The notes beneath the pieces are model-generated. The model made no database searches, had not been told where the DNA came from, and saw only the letters and a list, made by a program, of their open reading frames with translations. 12,819 bases of DNA, taken from contig JBMYJR010000066.1 of assembly GCA_049594615.1 (NCBI GenBank), positions 1-12,819 of the forward strand, written 5' to 3'. Positions 1-5,302 of the stretch are shown piece after piece. The DNA comes from CAXPZW01 sp049594615 (lineage in GTDB: Bacteria > Bacteroidota > Bacteroidia > Flavobacteriales_D > Sanyastnellaceae). Both the position numbers and the translations under genes were made by a program. Each line of letters opens with the position of its first letter. Positions within the stretch are counted from its first letter, which is position 1.

Positions 1-61
1 AAAAGAACAGCGTACTGAGTCCCTTGGGGTGCCCAGCAAATAGTTTATCGTTCTCGTTCAT
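1..61 (-). CDS. POT/PTR-family peptide MFS transporter, N-terminal fragment (runs off left edge)
   Basis: An ATG at 61 on the minus strand opens a frame of 20 codons that is still open at the window edge. The fragment contains GHPKGLSTLFF preceded by a short polar stretch (MNENDKLFA). The GHPKGL-x-x-LFF pattern is the typical opening of proton-dependent oligopeptide transporters in Bacteroidota, where it is normally followed by (T/S/A)EMWERFSYYGMRA in the first membrane helix. The next codon begins with T, which would allow Ser there. The family imports di- and tripeptides through the inner membrane with protons. The gene lies 55 bp downstream of, and on the same strand as, a dipeptidyl peptidase IV, which makes dipeptides, so the context supports the call. 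The identification rests on only 20 residues; an unrelated protein with a similar start cannot be excluded. Confidence 0.7.
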   Translation of the reverse strand, partial: MNENDKLFAGHPKGLSTLFF

Positions 62-116
62 GGATCTAGGTATATTGATTTTTGGATTGGCGTAAATCTA
101 GACAAAAGCCCAGATG

Positions 117-2363
117 TCATAGGTTTTCGTTGAGAAAGGCCGTCATCTTGGTGAACAAGTGCAAGCGGGTAGGCCCGCCGTAAATGCCGTGGTTCTTGTT
201 GGGGTAGATGAACAGGTCAAACGGCTTGTTGGCATACACCAGTTGGTCCACCATCTGCATGGTGTTTTGGTAGTGTACGTTGTCATCGGCCGAGCCGTGC
301 ACCAGCAGGAACGGGCCTTTGAGCAGGTCCACGTGGTTGATGGGGGAGTTGTCCTCGTACCCGTCCTCGTTTTCGGCTGGGGTGCGCATGAAGCGCTCGG
401 TGTAGATGGTGTCGTAGTACTTCCAGTTGGTCACTGGAGCCACCGCAATACCTGCTTTGTACACATCTGCGCCTTTGGTCATGCAGAGCGAGGTCATGTA
501 ACCGCCGTAGCTCCAGCCGTGCATGCCAATGCGTTCGGCATCGATGTAGCCCTCTGAGCCCAGGTGCTCGGCAAAGTCGATGAAGTCTTCGGTCTCGAGC
601 TTACCGAGTTGCATGTAGGTGCTGTGCATGAAGTCGCGGCCGCGGTACATGGTGCCGCGCGGGTCACACGAGGCCACGATGTAGCCCTGTTGGGCCAACA
701 TGTGGTGCCAGAGCATGGTAGAGCCGCCCCAGCTGTTGGTCACCGTGTTGTGACCGGGGCCGCCGTAGATGGCCACCAGTACGGGATATTCTTTGTTGGG
801 GTCGAAGTTGGCCGGCTTGATCATCCAGCAGTTCAGGTCGACACCTGCGCGGTTCTTGAAGGTGAAGAACTCCTTTTGGGTCAGGTTGTATTTGCCCACC
901 GTCTTTTTGAGGTTGGCGTTGTCCTTCAATACGCGGATCTCCTTGCCCTTGGCGTCGTGCAGGGTGATGTAGTACGGGTTGTTGGCGTCTGAATGGTAGT
1001 TGATGTAGTAGGCAAAGGTGTTGGAGAACACTGCGTCGTTGTGCCCGGGGCGGGTCGAGAGCTTTTTGAGGTAGCGTTTTTTGATGCCTTTGGCGTACAC
1101 GTGTTGCTCAATGGCGCCTTCTTCGCTGGAGGTGTAGTAGAAGATGCCCTTCTTTTGGTCGATGCCTTTGAATTCGATGACGTCCCATTCGCCTGAGGTG
1201 AGTTGCTGCACCTGGTTGCCCTGCATGTCGTAGAGGTACAAGTGGTTGTAGCCGTCTTGTTGGCTGCTCCAGATGAAGCGGTCTGTTCCGAGGAAAGTCA
1301 GGTCATCGGTGATGTCGATGTAGGTGCGTGCGGTCTCGGTGAAGATCTTGGTGGTGGGAATGGCACTGGGCGAACGCGTGGCCAAATCGGTCAGGTGAAA
1401 CTCCAAGTTGTTTTGGTGACGGTTCATTTTCATCACGCAGAGCCCGTTGTTGTCGTTGCTCCACTTGATGCGGGGCACGTACATGTCGTTCATGTCGCCG
1501 AGGTCCACTTTGCGGGTGGTTTGGGCGTCGAGCTCGTGGATCCAGATGCTCACTTTGGAGTTTTCTTCGCCGGCCTTGGGGTACTTGAAGGTGTACTGGT
1601 CGGGGTAGAGTTCGGGGCCGTACATGGCCATTTGGAACTGGCGCACGTTGGACTCATCAAAGCGGTAGAACGCCAGGCGGTTGCCTTCAGGGCTCCACGC
1701 CATGCCGTTGTGGAAGCCGAATTCCTCTTCGTACACCCAATCCGGGTAGCCGTTGATGATTTCATTGATGCGGCCGTCGGTGGTCACTTGCGACTCGCTG
1801 CGGTCAGTCATGTCGGCAACAAACACATTGTTGGCACGCACAAAGCTCACATGAATGCCGTCTGGCGAGAAGCTGGCCAAGCGTTGGAGGCCTTTGTCAA
1901 AGTCGGTGAGGGGAGCGGTCTTGCCGGTGCTTAGGTCGTATACGTAGTAGTTGGCCTCGAACGAGTGGCGGTAAATGCTGCGGGTAGCGGTTTGAATGAG
2001 AATCTTGCTCTCGTCGGCATTGAATTCGTAGCCATCGATGGAGGTGGAGGCGTCGCCAAAAATGGTCTTGGAAGTTGCAATGGTCGATACCTGCTTGCCA
2101 GTGGCGTACGCGTACTTGACGATTTTGGACCCTTCGGCTTGGTCGTACTCCAGCGAGGAGTAGTGGACGCCGTCGTTCATGGAATTCACGCCCGAGACGT
2201 ATTCTGAACGGAATTCTCCACTGTACCAGATGAGCTCGTTTGTTAGTTTCGCTGTGGTCTTTCGGGGAACGGTGTTTCCCGGTTTGTCCGTTTTTTGAGC
2301 CGAAGCAGGCAGGGCTAGGAGAAACAGCGCTCCAGCCGTGAGCAGAAAAGTCCTTGCAGTCAT
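117..2363 (-). CDS. Dipeptidyl peptidase IV (S9B family prolyl oligopeptidase)
   Basis: This 748-residue secreted serine peptidase should remove X-Pro (and X-Ala) dipeptides from peptide N-termini, probably in the periplasm or at the cell surface. Residues 1-22 form a signal peptide with a hydrophobic core and an ASA|Q signal peptidase I site. A beta-propeller fills roughly residues 40-500. Its DWVYEEEF motif (208-215) carries the paired glutamates (E213, E214) that bind the substrate amino terminus in true DPP IV; YPKAG follows at 261-265. The alpha/beta hydrolase domain has the oxyanion tyrosine in IYGGPG (Y533), nucleophile S618 in GWSYGG, Y650 and Y654 in the YYDTIYTER pocket, D693 in ADDNVH and H725 in KNHG. 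The Asp-His spacing of 32 matches human DPP IV. Length is normal for the family, and the intact motifs indicate an active enzyme. The downstream gene on the same strand looks like a peptide transporter, suggesting a peptide-scavenging operon. The start is fixed by the signal peptide. Confidence 0.96.
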   Translation of the reverse strand: MTARTFLLTAGALFLLALPASAQKTDKPGNTVPRKTTAKLTNELIWYSGEFRSEYVSGVNSMNDGVHYSSLEYDQAEGSKIVKYAYATGKQVSTIATSKTIFGDASTSIDGYEFNADESKILIQTATRSIYRHSFEANYYVYDLSTGKTAPLTDFDKGLQRLASFSPDGIHVSFVRANNVFVADMTDRSESQVTTDGRINEIINGYPDWVYEEEFGFHNGMAWSPEGNRLAFYRFDESNVRQFQMAMYGPELYPDQYTFKYPKAGEENSKVSIWIHELDAQTTRKVDLGDMNDMYVPRIKWSNDNNGLCVMKMNRHQNNLEFHLTDLATRSPSAIPTTKIFTETARTYIDITDDLTFLGTDRFIWSSQQDGYNHLYLYDMQGNQVQQLTSGEWDVIEFKGIDQKKGIFYYTSSEEGAIEQHVYAKGIKKRYLKKLSTRPGHNDAVFSNTFAYYINYHSDANNPYYITLHDAKGKEIRVLKDNANLKKTVGKYNLTQKEFFTFKNRAGVDLNCWMIKPANFDPNKEYPVLVAIYGGPGHNTVTNSWGGSTMLWHHMLAQQGYIVASCDPRGTMYRGRDFMHSTYMQLGKLETEDFIDFAEHLGSEGYIDAERIGMHGWSYGGYMTSLCMTKGADVYKAGIAVAPVTNWKYYDTIYTERFMRTPAENEDGYEDNSPINHVDLLKGPFLLVHGSADDNVHYQNTMQMVDQLVYANKPFDLFIYPNKNHGIYGGPTRLHLFTKMTAFLNENL

Positions 2364-2389
2364 GCGAATAATTCAGGTTTCAAAGGGGG

Positions 2390-2398
2390 CAAAAGATA
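2390..2398 (-). promoter_or_regulatory. Possible -7 element for the DPP IV gene (imperfect)
   Basis: On the minus strand, TATCTTTTG lies 27 bases before the DPP IV start codon. It resembles the Bacteroidota -7 consensus TAnnTTTG but carries one extra T. No TTTG -33 element sits at the usual 19-21 base distance; the nearest are too close (2401-2404) or too far (2428-2431). The position suits a short leader of about 20 bases. The whole divergent spacer between DPP IV and glcD is only 54 bp, so control elements for both genes must overlap or extend into the coding regions. Confidence 0.28.
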
Positions 2399-2417
2399 AC
2401 CAAATCATCCTTGGCCC

Positions 2418-3863
2418 ATGTCCATGTCAAACACGAACCGTGCCGCTTCATTGGAAGCATCCTTGACCCCGGAAGTGCTGGAAGCCTTGCGCAGCGCGAC
2501 TTCCAATGAAGCCGTATTGACCGATGCCGAATCCCGCGAGCGCTACGGCGCAGATGAAACCGAGGATTTGTGCTTCCCGCCACACGCGGTGGTCAAACCT
2601 GCCAGCACCCAGGAAGTGGCGGCGGTCATGCACATCTGCCATGCCCACAACATTCCCGTTACACCCATTGGGGCACGCACGGGATTGAGCGGAGGCGCGC
2701 TCAGCGTGCACGGGGGAGTTGGACTCAGTCTGGAGAAGCTCAACGCCATTGTTGAGATTGATACGCGCAATCATCACGTTCGCGTGCAGCCGGGTGTCAT
2801 CACCCAAGTGCTTCAAGAAACCGTGGCCGAACAGGGCCTGTTCTACGCGGTAGACCCCGCTTCGCGCGGCACGTGCACCATCGGCGGTAACCTGGCTGAA
2901 AACAGCGGCGGTCCGCGCGCAGTCAAATACGGCGTGACCAAAGACTGGGTCCTCAACTTGGAAGTGGTATTGTCCAACGGCGAGGTCATTCACACCGGGG
3001 CCAACACCCGCAAGAACAGTACTGGCTACAACCTCACCCAGCTCATGGTGGGCAGCGAAGGGACCTTGGGCATCATCACCGAGGCCACGCTCAAACTTTT
3101 GCCCAAACCCACGGCAGACGTACTCTTATTGATTCCGTTCACCTCTGCGGAACAAGCCTGCGGAGCGGTTGCGGCCATTTTTCAAGCCGGCATTACCCCA
3201 AGTGCGTTGGAGTTCATGGAACGCGATGCTTTGGATTGGACCCTGGAGCACAGCGACATCACCCTGACCATTCCCGACGAAGTGGGCGCGCACTTGCTCG
3301 TTGAACTCGACGGCCATCACCAGGAAGTGCTCATGAATGAAGCTGAACGGGTACTTGAGGTGGTGGAGGGTTTTGGCGCGTTGGAAGTGCTCTTTGCCGA
3401 CAGCGCGGCCCAAAAGGACAACCTCTGGCGACTGCGTCGCAAAGTGGGGGAGGCAGTCAAGGCGCACTCGGTGTACAAGGAAGAAGACACCGTTGTGCCG
3501 CGCTATGCGTTGCCTGACCTGCTCTGTGCAGTGAAGGCCATTGGCAAGCGCTACGGCTTCAAGAGTGTGTGTTATGGTCACGCGGGGGATGGCAACCTGC
3601 ACATCAACATCATCAAAGGCGACCTTGACGACCACACCTGGAACACCGAATTGCCCAAAGCCATCCGAGAACTGTTCACGCAAACCGTGGCGCTGGGCGG
3701 CACCCTCAGTGGGGAGCACGGCATCGGTTGGGTCCAGAAAGGATACATGGATGTGGCATTTACCCCCGAGGAACTCACCTTGATGCGCGCCATCAAGCAG
3801 GTGTTTGATCCGACGGGAATCCTCAATCCCGAGAAGATTTTTCCGGATTTGTCGAAAACCTAA
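2418..3863 (+). CDS. FAD-linked 2-hydroxyacid dehydrogenase (GlcD / D-lactate dehydrogenase type)
   Basis: This 481-residue flavoprotein belongs to the VAO/PCMH superfamily, in the branch of glycolate oxidase GlcD, D-lactate dehydrogenase and D-2-hydroxyglutarate dehydrogenase. It would oxidise a D-2-hydroxyacid to the 2-oxoacid. The FAD-binding domain shows PIGARTGLSGGA (83-94), DPASRGTCTIGGN (146-158), ENSGGPRAVKYGV (161-173) and NSTGYNLTQLMVGSEGTLGI (200-219). The C-terminal FAD-oxidase domain has GHAGDGNLH (387-395) and GEHGIG (432-437), whose histidines (H388, H434) are the usual substrate/metal ligands, and ends with the conserved FDPTGILNPEKIFPD. No signal peptide or membrane segment is visible. 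Length is near that of E. coli GlcD, but no glcE- or glcF-like gene is adjacent, so it probably acts alone; glycolate specificity is therefore not assured. The ATG at 2418 is used; a second in-frame ATG lies at 2424. It diverges from DPP IV, with no obvious functional link. Confidence 0.93.
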   Translation: MSMSNTNRAASLEASLTPEVLEALRSATSNEAVLTDAESRERYGADETEDLCFPPHAVVKPASTQEVAAVMHICHAHNIPVTPIGARTGLSGGALSVHGGVGLSLEKLNAIVEIDTRNHHVRVQPGVITQVLQETVAEQGLFYAVDPASRGTCTIGGNLAENSGGPRAVKYGVTKDWVLNLEVVLSNGEVIHTGANTRKNSTGYNLTQLMVGSEGTLGIITEATLKLLPKPTADVLLLIPFTSAEQACGAVAAIFQAGITPSALEFMERDALDWTLEHSDITLTIPDEVGAHLLVELDGHHQEVLMNEAERVLEVVEGFGALEVLFADSAAQKDNLWRLRRKVGEAVKAHSVYKEEDTVVPRYALPDLLCAVKAIGKRYGFKSVCYGHAGDGNLHINIIKGDLDDHTWNTELPKAIRELFTQTVALGGTLSGEHGIGWVQKGYMDVAFTPEELTLMRAIKQVFDPTGILNPEKIFPDLSKT

Positions 3864-3883
3864 GTGTAAAGGTTACAACAAGG

Positions 3884-3913
3884 TTTGCTGTTCCGCCAAA
3901 CGGATTACATTTG
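3884..3913 (+). promoter_or_regulatory. Strong Bacteroidota-type promoter (TTTG-N18-TACATTTG)
   Basis: Twenty bases after the glcD stop codon there is a TTTG (-33 element, 3884-3887), then 18 bases, then TACATTTG (-7 element, 3906-3913), an exact match to TAnnTTTG. The Bacteroidota consensus is TTTG with about 19-21 bases to TAnnTTTG, so the spacing is one base short but plausible. Transcription would begin near 3918-3920 and run rightward into a hairpin-rich stretch ending at the terminator at 4033-4063. This is the best promoter match I found in the intergenic regions of the window, and it does not sit in front of an evident protein gene, which is why a small RNA is proposed. Confidence 0.5.
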
Positions 3914-3918
3914 TTCAA

Positions 3919-4063
3919 GAGGGAGTAGTTGGCCCTCGCGTTTGTTTTAAGTTAGTTGAGATGGGATGCGGGGCAACTGCCCCGATCCGAGAGTGATTTA
4001 AAATAGTTTTTAGTTTTTCAGTTTAAGCCAAAAGCCCCGCTTGTCGGGGCTTTTTGGTTTTTT
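3919..4063 (+). ncRNA. Candidate small non-coding RNA, about 145 nt
   Basis: This stretch is bounded by a good promoter upstream and an intrinsic terminator at its end, and no convincing protein is encoded. From 5' to 3' it contains a hairpin at the very start (GAGGG 3919-3923 with CCCTC 3933-3937). Next comes a long interrupted hairpin: TTTTAA 3945-3950 pairs with TTAAAA 3998-4003 around an internal loop, and inside it GGAT/ATCC and CGGGGC/GCCCCG (3964-3988) close an AACT loop. An AGTTTTT-rich single-stranded stretch (about 4004-4024) then leads to the terminator. The stem-bubble-stem shape recalls 6S-type RNAs, which are known in Flavobacteria and Bacteroides, but I cannot match it to a specific family. 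An 11-codon ORF (3961-3996, MGCGATAPIRE) overlaps the central hairpin and is probably chance. The alternative is that this is simply the 3' UTR of glcD. Confidence 0.42.
4027..4063 (+). terminator. Strong intrinsic terminator after glcD / candidate small RNA
   Basis: AGCCCCG (4033-4039) pairs with CGGGGCT (4045-4051) around a five-base CTTGT loop. The stem extends outward through CCAAAA/TTTTGG. The right side is followed by T5, GG and T6 (to 4063). On the opposite strand the stem is followed by TTTTGG, so weak bidirectional activity is possible, although no minus-strand gene clearly needs it. Confidence 0.85.
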
Positions 4064-4367
4064 GGTGATCGCCTTGGCAAGGCCATTCACACGGCCAAAT
4101 GCATGTCGGTCGGAATGGCAGGGTTGAAGCACTGACCTAACCCGTGTGGTTCGCATGTAAACGGCAGCGAGGAGGAACCGGGAGCGGCAGGGCCGGCAGC
4201 CCACGGGAGGGATTCTGCGCTGGACCTAAACAATGTCCTCGCTACACAGAATCACACCAGACTGCTCCAAGTATTCCACACCGCGTTGAAATCCTTCGCT
4301 GTACAACCCCATCATTCCCATGGTACCCCCGCGCGATTCACTAGTTTAGCACCCTCAAACAAGCACT
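4064..4367. other. Gene-free 304-bp stretch before fabI with several inverted repeats
   Basis: No convincing protein gene is present. Visible inverted repeats are TTGGC 4074-4078 with GCCAA 4094-4098, GGGTT 4121-4125 with AACCC 4139-4143, a possible three-way fold closed by CCCGTG 4141-4146 and CACGGG 4202-4207 (inner arms GGTTC 4148-4152/GAACC 4175-4179 and GGGC 4190-4193/GCCC 4199-4202), and GATTCTG 4211-4217 with CAGAATC 4247-4253, which encloses GGAC/GTCC. The fabI promoter should lie here, but no TAnnTTTG match is seen. The nearest is TAGTTTAG at 4343-4350, without a -33 partner. The stretch does not resemble a tRNA, SRP RNA, tmRNA or RNase P RNA. Confidence 0.5.
4226..4321 (-). CDS. Doubtful 31-residue small ORF, divergent from fabI
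   Basis: On the minus strand an ATG at 4321 opens a 31-codon frame ending in TAG at 4226-4228; an in-frame TAA lies just upstream of the ATG. The peptide (it contains GLYSEGFQRGVEYLEQSG and ends in SEDIV) has a balanced, protein-like composition with acidic and aromatic residues, unlike the arginine/proline-rich shadow frames around it. I do not recognise it. No promoter or ribosome site is seen, and the stop codon falls inside the 4211-4253 inverted repeat. It could be a real small protein, the tail of a deleted gene, or chance. Confidence 0.2.
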   Translation of the reverse strand: MGMMGLYSEGFQRGVEYLEQSGVILCSEDIV

Positions 4368-5192
4368 ATGGCAAACAACCTGCTTAAAGGAAAGAAGGGC
4401 ATCATCTTTGGCGCCCTCAACGACATGTCCATCGCCTGGAAAGTGGCCGAGCGTGCCCACGAAGAAGGCGCTGAGTTTGTACTGACCAACGCACCCGTAG
4501 CCATGCGCATGGGTGCCATCAATGATCTGGCTGCCAAATGCGGCAACGCCCCGGTAATCCCAGCGGACGCCACCAGCGAGGAGGATCTCGAAAAGCTGAT
4601 CCAAGGCGCCATGGACCACTTCGGCGGTAAAATCGACTTCGTCCTGCACTCGATTGGCATGTCGCCCAACGTGCGCAAGGGCAAGCACTACACCAACTCG
4701 AACTACAAGTTCTACCACCAAACCTTGGACGTGTCGGCCATCTCGCTGCACAAGACCTTGGCCACAGCCATGAAGCTGGACGCCTTGAACGATTGGGGCT
4801 CGGTGGTGGCGCTCACCTACATAGCGGCGCAACGCATCTTCCCAGACTACAACGACATGGCCGATGCCAAGAGCTTGTTGGAGTCCATCACCCGCAGCTT
4901 TGGTTACCACTACGGTGTGGCCAAGAAAGTGCGTGTGAATACCATCTCGCAATCCCCTACCATTACCACTGCTGGCAGCGGTGTAAAAGGGTTTGACGAG
5001 TTCATCAGCTACTCAGAGGAGATGTCTCCGCTGGGCAACGCTGACGGCGGTGCATGTGCGGACTACTGCATCACCATGTTCAGTGACCTCACGCGCTATG
5101 TAACGATGCAAAACCTGTTTCACGACGGCGGCTTTTCAAATACGGGCGTGTCGCAGTCTGTCATCGAGCGCTTTGCCAAAACCGAGGAGTAA
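4368..5192 (+). CDS. fabI: Enoyl-[acyl-carrier-protein] reductase (NADH), FabI
   Basis: This 274-residue cytosolic short-chain dehydrogenase reduces trans-2-enoyl-ACP to acyl-ACP, the last step of each fatty-acid elongation cycle. The cofactor-binding start KGIIFGALNDMSIAW (10-24) is the FabI form of the glycine-rich loop. HSIGMSP (94-100) corresponds to the loop that holds the triclosan-contact glycine in E. coli FabI. The active site is Y151 (in TYIAAQR), Y161 and K168, with the FabI spacing Y-x6-K. VRVNTISQSPTITTAG (188-203) and the C-terminal MQNLFHDGGF (247-256) are typical of Bacteroidota FabI. Length is slightly above E. coli FabI (262), as usual in this phylum. The gene has its own terminator immediately downstream and a 300-bp spacer before it, so it is probably transcribed alone. 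FabI is the target of triclosan-type inhibitors, and nothing here predicts resistance. Confidence 0.97.
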   Translation: MANNLLKGKKGIIFGALNDMSIAWKVAERAHEEGAEFVLTNAPVAMRMGAINDLAAKCGNAPVIPADATSEEDLEKLIQGAMDHFGGKIDFVLHSIGMSPNVRKGKHYTNSNYKFYHQTLDVSAISLHKTLATAMKLDALNDWGSVVALTYIAAQRIFPDYNDMADAKSLLESITRSFGYHYGVAKKVRVNTISQSPTITTAGSGVKGFDEFISYSEEMSPLGNADGGACADYCITMFSDLTRYVTMQNLFHDGGFSNTGVSQSVIERFAKTEE

Positions 5193-5213
5193 ATCAACCA
5201 CAGATAACATCGG

Positions 5214-5247
5214 AAAAGGGGCGCTGAGAACAGCGCCCCTTTTTTTT
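5214..5247 (+). terminator. Intrinsic terminator of fabI
   Basis: A perfect 9-bp stem, GGGGCGCTG (5218-5226) with CAGCGCCCC (5231-5239), closes an AGAA loop. It is preceded by AAAA and followed by eight T residues (5240-5247). It starts 25 bases after the fabI stop codon and ends 55 bases before the thrA ATG. It separates fabI from the threonine operon. Confidence 0.93.
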
Positions 5248-5302
5248 GCGAACCTATTGGGACCCTTCACGTAACCAGAACATTCCGACCAACGACACGA
5301 CC

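Noticed and set aside
1203..1934. 243-codon open frame on the plus strand opposite the DPP IV gene
   Set aside because: It is Val/His/Gly-rich low-complexity translation antisense to a clear peptidase gene; treated as a shadow of codon bias.
4010..4204. 64-codon minus-strand ORF ending in KPKSPDKRGFWLKLKN
   Set aside because: Its C-terminal third is just the translated terminator hairpin at 4027-4063, a common artefact, and the rest is arginine/cysteine-rich without a family match.
4121..4260. Possible tRNA or other classical RNA gene, suggested by GGTTCG and stem-like repeats
   Set aside because: No acceptor, anticodon and T-arm combination can be drawn, and the conserved cores of SRP RNA, tmRNA and RNase P RNA are absent.
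4144..4344. 66-codon plus-strand ORF just before fabI
   Set aside because: Non-ATG start and an Arg/Gly/Pro-rich translation of inverted-repeat DNA, with no promoter or recognisable motif.
5246..5302. TTG start extending thrA by 19 residues
   Set aside because: The codon is made from the T-run of the fabI terminator and would fall at or before the transcript end; the ATG at 5303 begins exactly at the aspartokinase motif.
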